DNA from: Romboutsia hominis
Lineage (GTDB): Bacteria; Bacillota; Clostridia; Peptostreptococcales; Peptostreptococcaceae
DNA length: 64,000 nucleotides
Direction: 5' to 3'
NCBI RefSeq assembly: GCF_900002575.1
Contig: NZ_LN650648.1
Location: 1,178,001 to 1,242,000 of the forward strand
Part shown: positions 53,133 to 62,888 of the stretch, piece after piece
Layout: the number at the start of each line of letters is the position of its first letter
How positions within the stretch are numbered: position 1 is the first letter of the stretch
Notes under the pieces: generated by a model
Database searches by the model: none
The model's input: only the letters and a program-made list of their open reading frames with translations
What the model was told of the DNA's origin: nothing
Made by a program: the position numbers and the translations under genes

Positions 53133-53798
53133 CTAGATTATATAAGTGTCATTAAAGCCTTTGGATATTGCTTTATTCTTAAGATTTACAGCATTAGTTT
53201 TATTTTTAAATGCTCCTATACATACTCTATAAAAATTCGAGTTATTCATTTTATCTATTATTGATTTATCCACAAATGAAAGTAGACTAGATGATATGGA
53301 GTCTGCTATGTCTTTTATATACTTAGGAGAAGCTAAGTTATTTTCAACAACAGAGTTTGATATAAAGTCTATCTCTATTAAAAGAGCAGGCATTTTAGTT
53401 TTTCTAAGTACAAAGAAGTCTTTTGATATTTTAACACCACGGTTAGGTGTATTTATAGTTTTTGATATGTTTGAGCATATGGTTTTAGCTAGGGGATATA
53501 CTTTACTGTTTTTATCATATACCCATACTTCACATCCTTTGGCTGATTTGTTAGTTGATGAGTTCATGTGAAGGCTTATAAAGTAGTCACAGTTACATTT
53601 GTTTGCATTTTGACTTCTACAGTCTAGAGAGTAGTATTTATCAGTTTCTCTAGTTGTTATTACTTTTTCGAAAGCTTCTTCTAGGTTGTTTTTTATGAGC
53701 ATTCCTATTTTTAATACTGTATCACTTTCTTTGGTTGAGTTATATCCTAATGCTCCAGGGTCTTTACCACCGTGGCCAAAGTCTAAGTACCATTTCAT
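53133..53798 (-). CDS. N-acetylmuramoyl-L-alanine amidase (Amidase_3)
   Basis: A 221-residue endolysin-type enzyme from the ATG at 53798; an upstream ATG overlaps GGAGG. The catalytic domain is residues 1-170: zinc ligands are His in DFGHGGKDPGA, Glu in KESDTVLKI and His in FISLHMNSS, with catalytic Glu in LLIEIDFISN. The C-terminal 40 residues (FYRVCIGAFKNKTNAVNLKNKAISKGF) are a short SPOR-like peptidoglycan-binding repeat. No signal peptide or holin is seen. Confidence 0.92.
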   Translation of the reverse strand: MKWYLDFGHGGKDPGALGYNSTKESDTVLKIGMLIKNNLEEAFEKVITTRETDKYYSLDCRSQNANKCNCDYFISLHMNSSTNKSAKGCEVWVYDKNSKVYPLAKTICSNISKTINTPNRGVKISKDFFVLRKTKMPALLIEIDFISNSVVENNLASPKYIKDIADSISSSLLSFVDKSIIDKMNNSNFYRVCIGAFKNKTNAVNLKNKAISKGFNDTYII

Positions 53799-53929
53799 AT
53801 TATTTACCTCCATTATTTTTATTTACAATTTAAGATAAACAATATAAAAAAGTATAATAAAGAATTTAAAATATTAGATAATTCTTATTCATAAATGAAA
53901 TATGTAGATAGACCTAATTGAATATAATA

Positions 53930-54034
53930 GTGAAACATAGAGAATATAATGGTAACTATAAAGAGCTATCGAGAAAGTTTGGTATAAGTGAAGTACAAGT
54001 TAGAAATATCATCAATTCAAATATAACATATTAA
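53930..54034 (+). pseudogene. Remnant of a Mor-like HTH gene
   Basis: The frame from GTG at 53930 encodes HREYNGNYKELSRKFGISEV followed by QVRNII, the HTH end of Mor-type activators. Only 34 codons remain, and stops interrupt the upstream part (a short DLIEYNSE piece is in another frame). Apart from this and the hairpin at 54039, the 506-bp gap 53799-54304 is A/T-rich, with a possible TTGTCA -35 at 54240 for hsdR. Confidence 0.5.
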
Positions 54035-54038
54035 ATAC

Positions 54039-54063
54039 AAAGAGGAACGTTTCGTTCCTCTTT
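54039..54063. terminator. Hairpin terminator
   Basis: AAAGAGGAACG pairs with CGTTCCTCTTT. The core matches the hydF terminator. Confidence 0.7.
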
Positions 54064-54304
54064 ACTTGTAAACTTAAAATATAAAAATTTCCTGGTAGAA
54101 ATATATCATAATAAGCTTTAATACAATTTCTTCCAAATTAAAATAAAGAAAAATGAATTTAAATATGTTAAAATAAAGTAAAATCTTAAATTAAGATTTT
54201 TAATGATAATTTTGTTAAAATATTATTGTATAAGAGTAATTGTCAACAAATAGATAATAGATAATTATTTAGCATTATAAAATAATTAATTTAAGGGGAG
54301 AACT

Positions 54305-57300
54305 ATGAGTAACTTTAACTTTCTAAATGAAAAATATCCAGAGCTTGCCAAGTTAGGCGAGTTTGCTGAAAAATACATATACCAAGACTCAAATACAGCT
54401 TTCATAAAGCTAGGAATATTTGGAGAAACAATAGTAAAATATATCATAAAACTAGAAGATATAGACGAAATATATATAAGTCATGACAAAAGTCAAATAA
54501 ACAGAATAAAACTTCTAAAAAAAGAAGACCTACTACCAGAAGAAATAGAAAGCATATTACAAATACTAAGAAAGAAAAGAAACCCAGCAGCACACGAAGG
54601 ATACGAAAATGTAGAAGAAGCAAAAGTAAATTTAAGACTTGCACACAAACTAGCAAACTGGTTTATGGAAGTATATGGGGATTACTACTTTGAGCCAGTA
54701 GAATTTGTAATGCCAGAGGAAAACAGCATAGAAAGTAGTAGTGAAAATCTTAAAAAACTAGAAGAAGAATATGAAGCCAAAATAAAAGAATACGAAAGTC
54801 AACTTAATAATCTAAAATCACTTAATGAAGATAAAACAGAAGATACAATTAAAAAAGAAAAATATCTAAGAAAAGAACGTTCTAAAAAAATCGCTAAAAA
54901 CATGGATTTAAGTGAAGAAGAAACAAGAATGATAATAGATGAACAACTAAGAAATGCAGGATGGGAAGCAGACACTAAAAACTTAAGATATTCAAAAGGA
55001 ACAAGACCTGTAAAAAACAAAAATATGGCAATAGCAGAATGGCCAACATCATCTAAATACAAAAAGAGTGGATATGTAGACTATGCACTATTTTGTGGAG
55101 AAAAATTAGTAGGATTTATAGAAGCTAAAAAATACTCACAAGATGTAGGTAGCCATATGATAGAAAATAAAATATACGCTAAAGGTGTAAAAGAAGAACA
55201 CATAGACTATGTAGTTGGCGGATGGGAAGAATACAACGTACCATTTTTATTTACATCAAATGGTAGAAAATATATAGAAGAAATAAAAGAAAAAAGTGGA
55301 GTACATTTTCTAGATTGTAGAAAGCCTACAAATAACCCTAAAGTACTTCAAAACTTCTACACACCACAAAATATAATGGAACTTTTACAAAGTGACTTAG
55401 AAAAATCAAATGAAGAATTAGACAAACTATCATTTGACTTTTTACAAGATCCTAAAGGAGTAGGACTTAGATATTACCAAGTAGATGCCATAAAAGCAGT
55501 AGAGCGTGCTATAAAAGAAGAAAAAGAATCAGCTCTTATAACAATGGCAACAGGAACAGGAAAAACAAGAACAGTACTAGGCCTTATATATAGACTACTT
55601 AAAACAAATAGATTTAAACGTATACTATTTTTAGTAGATAGAACAAGTTTGGGAAACCAAGCTAGTGAAACATTTGAAGAGGTAAAGATAACAGACTTAT
55701 TAACACTTAATCAAATATATAACATAAACAAACTAGAAGATAAAAAAATAGACAAAGAAACAAAAGTACATATAGCAACAGTACAAGCAATGGTAAAACG
55801 TATAATGTACAATAGTGATGAATCTCAAATACCAGGAGTAGGAGATTATGACGCTATAATAATAGACGAAGCTCATAGAGGATATATACTAGACAAAGAA
55901 GTATTAGAAGAAGAATTAGAATACAAAGATGAAAAAGACTTCTTAAGTAAATACAAAAAAGTAATAGACTACTTTGATGCATTTAAAATAGCACTAACAG
56001 CAACACCAGCACTACATACAACACAAATATTTGGGGCACCAGTATACAGTTATACTTATAGAAATGCTGTAATAGATGGATACTTAGTAGATCATGAGCC
56101 ACCACATATTATAAAAACTAAACTATTAGAAGAAGGAATACATCTAAAAAAAGGTGATAGTGTAGTAAAATATGATCCAACAACAGGAGAAGTATTAAAC
56201 GGTGCATATCTTGAAGATGATGTAGACTTTGAAATAGATTCATTTAATAAAAAAATAATAGTAGAAAGCCATACAAGAGAAGCACTAAATGAAGTAGCTA
56301 AATACATAAGCCCTGATGAAGATGGAAAAACTTTAATATTTGCAACAAATGATTATCATGCAGATATGATAGTAAGAATACTAAAAGAGATATACACAGA
56401 CTTACTAGGTGAAGTAGATGATGATAGTATACTTAAAATAACTGGAAAACTAAAAGATCCAGAACTAGCTATAAAACAATATAAAAATGAAAAATATCCA
56501 AATATAGCAGTAACAGTAGACCTATTATCAACAGGAATAGACGTACCTAAAATAAATAAAATAGTATTTATGAGAAGAGTAAAATCAAGAATACTATATG
56601 AACAAATGTTGGGAAGAGCCACAAGACTTTGTGATGAAATAAATAAAACACACTTTGAAATATATGACTGTGTAAATCTATACGAAGCATTAGAAGATGT
56701 TACTAATATGAAACCAGTAGTAGTAGATTCTAAAGATAGCTTCAAAAAACTTAGAAACCAATTAAGTGAAGATATAAGCATAGAAGCTAAAGAAAATATA
56801 GTAAATAAAGTAGTAGCAAAACTACAAAGAAAGAAAAAGCTAATAAAAGAAGAAGCAGTGTTTAAATCATTAGCAAATAATAAATCTCCAGGAGAATTTA
56901 TAAAAGAGCTTAAAGAACTAAACACAGAAGAAGCTATAAAAACAATAATAGAAAATGATAGGTTAATGACTTATCTAGATGAAAAAGCACTAGATAAAAA
57001 TCTATTAATAATAGCAAAAGAAGAAGACGTATTAACAGAACATAGCAGAGGATATGGAAAAGGAAAACGTCCAGAAGACTATATAAATGAATTTGAAGCC
57101 TATATAAAAGAAAATATGAATGAAATAGTAGCTTTAAACGTATTGTGCACAAAACCAAAATCAATGACTAGAAATGATTTAAAGGCTATAAAACAAATAC
57201 TAGATGGAGCTGGATTTAATGAAGAATATCTAAAAACAGCCTATAAGGATATGACTAATGAAGAAATAACAGCAGATATAATAGCATTCATAAGACAAAA

Positions 57301-57580
57301 GGCCATAGGAAGTGTGCTTATATCAAAAGAAGATAGAGTTAAAAAGGCTATGAGTAAAATCAAAAAAGAGTTTAACTTTACACCACTTCAAGTCAAATGG
57401 TTAGAAAAAATAGAGAAATATATGATAAAAGAAGTTATAATAGATAAGGATGTATTTAGTATGGGTAACTTCAAAAGAGAAGGTGGCTTTAATAGATATA
57501 ACAAAATCTTTGATGAAAGATTAGATGAAGTCATAGACAAACTAAAAGAGCATATGTTTAATGAAAATGAACTAGCATAA
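54305..57580 (+). CDS. hsdR: Type I restriction enzyme R subunit (HsdR)
   Basis: A 1091-residue motor/nuclease subunit. Residues 1-135 resemble a DUF4145 domain and are followed by a coiled coil (about 145-195). The nuclease region has GYVDYALFCGEKLVGFIEAKK (about 255-275), a PD-ExK-type set. The SF2 helicase has Walker A MATGTGKT (414-421), DEAH (521-524), LTATPA and VDLLSTGIDVPKINK. The C-terminal domain contacts HsdM. GGGGAG precedes the ATG. Two unrelated genes separate it from hsdM. Confidence 0.95.
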   Translation: MSNFNFLNEKYPELAKLGEFAEKYIYQDSNTAFIKLGIFGETIVKYIIKLEDIDEIYISHDKSQINRIKLLKKEDLLPEEIESILQILRKKRNPAAHEGYENVEEAKVNLRLAHKLANWFMEVYGDYYFEPVEFVMPEENSIESSSENLKKLEEEYEAKIKEYESQLNNLKSLNEDKTEDTIKKEKYLRKERSKKIAKNMDLSEEETRMIIDEQLRNAGWEADTKNLRYSKGTRPVKNKNMAIAEWPTSSKYKKSGYVDYALFCGEKLVGFIEAKKYSQDVGSHMIENKIYAKGVKEEHIDYVVGGWEEYNVPFLFTSNGRKYIEEIKEKSGVHFLDCRKPTNNPKVLQNFYTPQNIMELLQSDLEKSNEELDKLSFDFLQDPKGVGLRYYQVDAIKAVERAIKEEKESALITMATGTGKTRTVLGLIYRLLKTNRFKRILFLVDRTSLGNQASETFEEVKITDLLTLNQIYNINKLEDKKIDKETKVHIATVQAMVKRIMYNSDESQIPGVGDYDAIIIDEAHRGYILDKEVLEEELEYKDEKDFLSKYKKVIDYFDAFKIALTATPALHTTQIFGAPVYSYTYRNAVIDGYLVDHEPPHIIKTKLLEEGIHLKKGDSVVKYDPTTGEVLNGAYLEDDVDFEIDSFNKKIIVESHTREALNEVAKYISPDEDGKTLIFATNDYHADMIVRILKEIYTDLLGEVDDDSILKITGKLKDPELAIKQYKNEKYPNIAVTVDLLSTGIDVPKINKIVFMRRVKSRILYEQMLGRATRLCDEINKTHFEIYDCVNLYEALEDVTNMKPVVVDSKDSFKKLRNQLSEDISIEAKENIVNKVVAKLQRKKKLIKEEAVFKSLANNKSPGEFIKELKELNTEEAIKTIIENDRLMTYLDEKALDKNLLIIAKEEDVLTEHSRGYGKGKRPEDYINEFEAYIKENMNEIVALNVLCTKPKSMTRNDLKAIKQILDGAGFNEEYLKTAYKDMTNEEITADIIAFIRQKAIGSVLISKEDRVKKAMSKIKKEFNFTPLQVKWLEKIEKYMIKEVIIDKDVFSMGNFKREGGFNRYNKIFDERLDEVIDKLKEHMFNENELA

Positions 57581-57630
57581 TACAAATATAAAAATTCATA
57601 ATAACTTACAGTGCATATAGGGAGATAGAT

Positions 57631-58497
57631 ATGAAAAAAAGTAAAGATATTAAATTTGAGGAAACACAACTATTAGATTTATATGCCATAATGTTTGGAA
57701 TGGCATATGCAGATGGTGAGTTAGAAAAAGATGAATTACAAGCAATATATGAAGTTATAAACACAGAGGGTTTTAGTGAGGACGGTAAAAGAGCAATTCA
57801 AGACTATATAGTTTTAGCTCCAGATATAGATGTACATATAAATAATATAAAAAGAGAAATAGAAGAATTGAGATTTACATGCTATGTAAATGCCGTAGAA
57901 GTAGCATATTCAAACTATATAATAGAGGAATCAGAAGAAAGATTATTAAAAAGACTAAAGACATCTTTTGGAATAACAGAAAAGCAAGATATTGAAATAA
58001 GAAAATTTGTAAAAGAAGCTAGAAGGATAAAAGATAGAGGAATTGATGATAAATATGCGGAAGATGCATTAAAATCAGCTATGGCAGGTCTAGGAGCAGT
58101 TGGAGTACCTGTAGCAGCAGTTTATTTCTGTGGTTCTGTTGTAGGATTAAGTGCGGCAGGTATAACTAGTGGGCTAGCAGCTTTAGGCTTAGGTATGGGT
58201 ATGGTACCTGGTATAGGAATGGCTATTGTAATAGGAGCAGGTATATTCATAGCAGTTAGCAAACTTTTAGATGTAGGCGGAAAGAGAAAGAAAGAAAAAG
58301 CTCTTAAGGAAAAAGAGAGGAGAGCTCAGCAAGTAATAAAAAATCTTCAAGAGTCTATAAATCATCTAGTAGATAAAATAAAAGAATTAGAAATCAAAGC
58401 TAAGGATGCTGATGCTAATAAAGAAGCTGTAAAAGAGTTAAGTAAGAGATTAAAAATGTTACAGCAAGTTGTTATGAATAAAAAGGCAAGTGTATAA
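57631..58497 (+). CDS. TerB-like protein with glycine-zipper membrane segment and coiled coil
   Basis: A 288-residue protein. Residues 1-140 look like a TerB-type helical domain (LYAIMFGMAYADGELEKDELQAIYEVI has the acidic TerB signature). Residues 150-205 are Gly/Ala-rich and hydrophobic (AGLGAVGVPVAAVYFCG, GLAALGLGMGMVPGIGMAIV), a possible pore or membrane anchor. Residues 215-285 are a basic coiled coil. The stop lies 3 nt before the next gene, so the pair is co-translated. Position inside a restriction-modification locus suggests an effector or accessory defence role (inference). Confidence 0.8.
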   Translation: MKKSKDIKFEETQLLDLYAIMFGMAYADGELEKDELQAIYEVINTEGFSEDGKRAIQDYIVLAPDIDVHINNIKREIEELRFTCYVNAVEVAYSNYIIEESEERLLKRLKTSFGITEKQDIEIRKFVKEARRIKDRGIDDKYAEDALKSAMAGLGAVGVPVAAVYFCGSVVGLSAAGITSGLAALGLGMGMVPGIGMAIVIGAGIFIAVSKLLDVGGKRKKEKALKEKERRAQQVIKNLQESINHLVDKIKELEIKAKDADANKEAVKELSKRLKMLQQVVMNKKASV

Positions 58498-58500
58498 ATT

Positions 58501-59889
58501 ATGTTAAGTAGTGAAGAACTTAAAGATTTACAATCTATACTAGCTGTTCAACATGATATAATCTATAAAATTAATAATAAAATAGATCATATAGAAAAAT
58601 CATTTGAAAATAACAATGAAGTAAAAATAGAATTAGCAGAATTAGATGATATTTTAGCTTTTTTAGAGGAAAATAGCGAGTACATTAGCCCTGAAGATAT
58701 TGATGAATTTGATGAAAGTAATATAAGTGAACTATATAATAGAAATATTGAATTAGTAAAAAATGACTTGAAAAAAATAGATTATATAGACTGGAATTCA
58801 TATGTATGCGAATGTATAAAATACTCTGCAGAAAATGATTTGGACATATTTACGCCATATGAAGCATTTTTAAGTGAAGATGATTTAAAGATAATAAAAA
58901 GTGAATCTTATAAAAATAAATATAGATGGGATAAGATTGATTATGTAGTTGTAGGTGTAGCTGGTTTTTTAGCCGCATTAACTGATATACTTATAGTCTC
59001 TATTCCAAAGGATATGAATACGGGAAAGTACAAAGGTCAGAAAGGAAGTGAAGTAACTAAATGGTTACATAGTTTAAAACTTCCTGAATGGTTACAAGAA
59101 TGGTCTGAGAACTTTGCTAAAGTATCATATGATAATACTGGTGGATCAAATCATAGAATAGACACACCTGGTCATGATCCTATTTTAGGATTAGTCTTTG
59201 GTGTATTAGACATTATGCTTGGCAATGCTACTGTTATAAAAGGCGGAGATATAAGTACTAGAAATATATCAAATGGGACTAATATTTTAGAAGCAATAAT
59301 AAAGCAGATGATACATCTATTATCTGATGTGGCAACTAAAAGAGGGCTTCCAGTACCTTTTGCATCTTTATTTAGATTGATAAATATAGGTAGTTTCGAA
59401 AGAGGTAATGGAAAAACTGGAACAGTAAGTGATTTAGCTGGTTGGATGTATCATCATGGTTATGATCTTAGGCATTTTGTTACTATGAGTATAACTCCTG
59501 CAACTATAGAAATTATTATTAGGGCTTATATTATGATAAGACACTATGCTGAAGATAAAGATGAAGATATTAAAATACATAAAGATCCCAAATACAGATC
59601 TATGTTATTAAGTGCACATGCTATAGCTTCTGCAATGAATGCAGGTAAAGTAACATTAGCACAAGGTAATCCATTAGCTATAAATTATTCTGAATGGTTA
59701 GCCTTATTAAGATATTTACTCCCAACCATGAAATATTGGGTATTTGATAAACATAAGTTAGAAATACAACACTTAGAAAACATAAATGATGATTTATGGA
59801 ATGAATTAACTATAAATAGCTATGAAATACTAGATAGGATAAATTATGATGATATGCCTAATTTTGAACTTGGAAGTAATCAAGTTTAA
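58501..59889 (+). CDS. Unknown protein with GHD-motif membrane domain, partner of the TerB-like gene
   Basis: A 462-residue protein of no recognised family. Residues 1-110 are acidic and coiled (KINNKIDHIEKSFENNNEVK). Hydrophobic segments follow: VVVGVAGFLAALTDILIVSI (about 150-169), DPILGLVFGVLDIMLG, and another near 335-350. A striking conserved-looking motif is NHRIDTPGHDPILGLVFG (about 219-236), and HHGYDLRHFVT lies near 325. The His/Asp content could form a metal or catalytic site in the membrane. It starts 3 nt after the TerB-like gene. Last gene before an attenuator-like terminator and hsdM. Confidence 0.8.
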   Translation: MLSSEELKDLQSILAVQHDIIYKINNKIDHIEKSFENNNEVKIELAELDDILAFLEENSEYISPEDIDEFDESNISELYNRNIELVKNDLKKIDYIDWNSYVCECIKYSAENDLDIFTPYEAFLSEDDLKIIKSESYKNKYRWDKIDYVVVGVAGFLAALTDILIVSIPKDMNTGKYKGQKGSEVTKWLHSLKLPEWLQEWSENFAKVSYDNTGGSNHRIDTPGHDPILGLVFGVLDIMLGNATVIKGGDISTRNISNGTNILEAIIKQMIHLLSDVATKRGLPVPFASLFRLINIGSFERGNGKTGTVSDLAGWMYHHGYDLRHFVTMSITPATIEIIIRAYIMIRHYAEDKDEDIKIHKDPKYRSMLLSAHAIASAMNAGKVTLAQGNPLAINYSEWLALLRYLLPTMKYWVFDKHKLEIQHLENINDDLWNELTINSYEILDRINYDDMPNFELGSNQV

Positions 59890-60085
59890 ATAAAAATATG
59901 AACTGTAGTTATACAATCAGAACAACTTAGCATACATCAAACGAGATTAACAATTAGCAATAAAGGTATTTTAGTTTCTGCTTGTAGGATTAACATACTT
60001 TTAATATTTATAAAAATAGGTTAACATATAATAAGACATAAAGATAATGTAAACTTAATTATCATAATTATTTATATGATTTGAT

Positions 60086-60112
60086 AAAAGCCAGTCTTAT
60101 GACTGGTTTTTT
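60086..60112 (+). terminator. Terminator/attenuator directly before hsdM
   Basis: CCAGTC-TTAT-GACTGG (60091-60106) followed by T6. Only 22 bp separate its end from the hsdM ATG, too little for a promoter, so hsdM transcription must pass through it. Confidence 0.8.
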
Positions 60113-60134
60113 ATACATAATAAGGAGATTACAG

Positions 60135-61550
60135 ATGAATACACAAGAAATAGTAAACAAACTTTGGAACCTTTGTAACGTACTTAGAGATGACGGTATA
60201 ACATATCATCAATATGTTACAGAGCTAACTTATATTCTTTTCCTAAAGATGGCAAAAGAAACAGGAGTAGAAGACAATATACCAGAAGGATATAGATGGG
60301 ACGACCTAACTACTAAATCAGGTATAGAACTTAAAAAATTCTACAAAGAACTATTAGCATACTTAGGAGAAGAGTGTGACGGTAGAGTTAGAGAAATATA
60401 CAATGGAGCTTCTACTAATATAGAAGAGCCTAAAAACTTAGAAAAAATAATAAAAAGTATAGATGACTTAGACTGGTATTCTGCAAAAGAAGAAGGACTA
60501 GGAGACTTATACGAGGGACTACTTGAAAAGAATGCATCTGAGAAAAAATCAGGAGCAGGACAATACTTTACACCAAGAGTACTAATAGACATTATGGTTA
60601 AATTAATAGATCCAAAACCAGGAGAAAAATGTAATGACCCTGCATGTGGTACATTTGGATTTATGATAGCAGCAGACCACTATGTAAAATCTAAAACTGA
60701 TAACTTAGATGATTTAGACATAGATGAACAAGAATTCCAAAGAGCAGAAGCTTTCACAGGATGTGAGCTAGTACATGACACTCATAGACTAGCTATGATG
60801 AATGCTATGCTTCATGATATAGACAGTAATATATATTTAGGAGATACATTGTCTAATTTAGGTAAGCAAATGAAAAACTTTGATGTTGTATTATCTAATC
60901 CACCATTTGGTACTAAAAAAGGTGGAGAGAGAACTACAAGAGATGACTTAGTTTATCAGACATCAAACAAGCAGTTAAACTTCTTACAACATATATATAG
61001 ATCACTTAAAGCAGACGGAAAAGCAAGATGTGCAGTAGTTCTTCCTGATAATGTATTATTCCAAGAGGGAGACGGTACTAAGATAAGAACGGACTTAATG
61101 GACAAGTGTAACTTACACACTATACTTAGACTTCCTACAGGAATATTCTACGCACAAGGGGTTAAGACTAATGTATTATTCTTTACTAGAGGTATGGATG
61201 AGAAGGACAATACTAAGGATGTATGGTTCTATGATTTAAGAACTAACATGCCTAACTTTGGCAAGACTAATCCACTTAAGGAAAGTCATTTTGATGATTT
61301 TATAAAAGCTTATACTGCTGATGATAGAGAAGCTATAGAAGACGAGAGATGGAACAAGATCACAAGAGATGAGATAAGAGAGAAAAATGATAACCTTGAT
61401 TTAGGTCTTATTAAGGATGATAGTATACTAGATTATGAGGATTTACCTGATCCTGTTGAAAGTGCTGAGGAAGCTGTAGCAAAATTAGAGGAAGCTACTG
61501 ATTTACTTATGAGTGTTATTAAGGAATTAAAGGCTTTAGGTGGTGAGTAG
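60135..61550 (+). CDS. hsdM: Type I restriction-modification methyltransferase (HsdM)
   Basis: A 471-residue N6-adenine methyltransferase subunit. The frame is open from 60081, but AAGGAG at 60122-60127 selects the ATG at 60135. It has AGQYFTPR (141-148), SAM motif I DPACGTFGF (168-176; Phe replaces the usual second Gly), catalytic NPPF (255-258) and an N-terminal helical HsdM_N domain (1-130). Pairs with HsdS, whose gene starts 1 nt after the stop. Confidence 0.96.
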   Translation: MNTQEIVNKLWNLCNVLRDDGITYHQYVTELTYILFLKMAKETGVEDNIPEGYRWDDLTTKSGIELKKFYKELLAYLGEECDGRVREIYNGASTNIEEPKNLEKIIKSIDDLDWYSAKEEGLGDLYEGLLEKNASEKKSGAGQYFTPRVLIDIMVKLIDPKPGEKCNDPACGTFGFMIAADHYVKSKTDNLDDLDIDEQEFQRAEAFTGCELVHDTHRLAMMNAMLHDIDSNIYLGDTLSNLGKQMKNFDVVLSNPPFGTKKGGERTTRDDLVYQTSNKQLNFLQHIYRSLKADGKARCAVVLPDNVLFQEGDGTKIRTDLMDKCNLHTILRLPTGIFYAQGVKTNVLFFTRGMDEKDNTKDVWFYDLRTNMPNFGKTNPLKESHFDDFIKAYTADDREAIEDERWNKITRDEIREKNDNLDLGLIKDDSILDYEDLPDPVESAEEAVAKLEEATDLLMSVIKELKALGGE

Positions 61551-61551
61551 G

Positions 61552-62826
61552 ATGGCTAAGAAGAAGTTGACATTAGAGGATGTGCTTGTGCCTAAGGAGG
61601 AGATTCCTTATGAGGTTCCTGAGAATTGGTGTTGGAGCAATATAAATAGTATAAGTGAAAGATTTACAGATGGGGATTGGATATTAAGTAGTAATTTTGA
61701 TGATAATGGAAATGTAAGAGTACTTCAGTTAGCTGATATAGGTATTGGAAGATTTATAGATAAATCAAATAGATTTTTAAATGAAAGTACATTCAATGAA
61801 TTAGGATGTACAGAAATATACACAGGAGATCTTCTTATTTCACGTATGGCAGAGCCAATAGGAAGAAGTATGATAGTACCTAAGTTAAATCATAAACTTG
61901 TAACAGCAGTAGATGTTTCTATACTAACACCTAATGAAAAGATAGTTAAGAAAGAGTATTTAAATTATTTATTTAATAGTAATTATTTTAGAGAGTCATG
62001 TGAAAAATTAGCAAGAGGTACAACAAGACTTAGAATCACTAGAAAAAATTTAGGATTAATACCTATACCACTACCTCCTGTATCTGAGCAAGAAAGGATT
62101 GTTAATAGGATTGAGGGCCTTTTTGAGAAGATTGACAAGGCAAGTGAGCTTATTGATGAGGCTAGGAGAGATTTTGAGAAGAGAAGGGCTGCTATTTTGG
62201 AGAGGGCTTTTTGCGGTGAGTTGACTAATACGTGGCGTGAAGAGAATGGTATTGGGTTTAGTTTAGAGATGAAAGAATTTAAAGATATTGCTACTGTTAA
62301 AAGTAACTTAGTAAAACCTCAAGAGTATATGAATTATCCACATATAGCACCAGATAATATAGAAAAAAAGACAGGAAGACTTTTGGAGTATAGAACGGTA
62401 GAAGAAGATAATGTAAAAAGTGCCAAGCATAAATTTTATCCTAGTCAAATTCTATATTCAAAAATAAGACCATATTTATCAAAAGTTGTAATAGTTGATT
62501 TTGAAGGATTATGTAGTGCGGATATGTACCCTATAGAAACAGAGTTAGAAACTAAATATTTATATTGGTACATGCTATCTCAAAAGTTTTTAGATTATGC
62601 TTCCAACTGTGGATCAAGATCTGTATTACCTAAGATAAATCAAAAAGAACTTGGTAAGATTCCAGTACCTGTAGTTACTAGAGAAGAACAAAAAGAAGTA
62701 GTTAAGATTATAGATAAATTAATTGAAGCAGAAAAAAGTGTAGAACAGATTTCAGATGTAAGTGAATATACGGATATAATAAAAAAATCTATTCTTGCTA
62801 AGGCTTTTAGAGGTGAACTTTCATAA
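61552..62826 (+). CDS. hsdS: Type I restriction-modification specificity subunit (HsdS)
   Basis: A 424-residue protein from the ATG at 61552; GTG codons at 61540 and 61543 are in frame but form part of the AGGTGGTGA site. It has two target-recognition domains (about 20-180 and 235-365) and two conserved helical spacers: LPPVSEQERIVNRIEGLFEKIDKASELI with FEKRRAAILERAFCGELT, and VTREEQKEVVKIIDKLIEAEKSVEQI with KKSILAKAFRGELS. The recognition sequence cannot be read. TRD1 and TRD2 are dissimilar, as expected for a bipartite asymmetric site. Confidence 0.95.
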   Translation: MAKKKLTLEDVLVPKEEIPYEVPENWCWSNINSISERFTDGDWILSSNFDDNGNVRVLQLADIGIGRFIDKSNRFLNESTFNELGCTEIYTGDLLISRMAEPIGRSMIVPKLNHKLVTAVDVSILTPNEKIVKKEYLNYLFNSNYFRESCEKLARGTTRLRITRKNLGLIPIPLPPVSEQERIVNRIEGLFEKIDKASELIDEARRDFEKRRAAILERAFCGELTNTWREENGIGFSLEMKEFKDIATVKSNLVKPQEYMNYPHIAPDNIEKKTGRLLEYRTVEEDNVKSAKHKFYPSQILYSKIRPYLSKVVIVDFEGLCSADMYPIETELETKYLYWYMLSQKFLDYASNCGSRSVLPKINQKELGKIPVPVVTREEQKEVVKIIDKLIEAEKSVEQISDVSEYTDIIKKSILAKAFRGELS

Positions 62827-62888
62827 GAATAGACTATAGGAAAAAATTAATACAAGGTTATATAAAATATAGAGAGTGAGGATTTTAT

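Noticed and set aside
15657-54063. GAGGAACG...CGTTCCTC at 15657 and 54041 as attachment sites of a large element
   Set aside because: Both are terminator-type hairpins and the intervening DNA is ordinary chromosome; the similarity is limited to the stem.
56356-56925. 189-codon open frame on the minus strand
   Set aside because: Antisense within hsdR; low-complexity Ser/Phe/Leu translation and no start signals.
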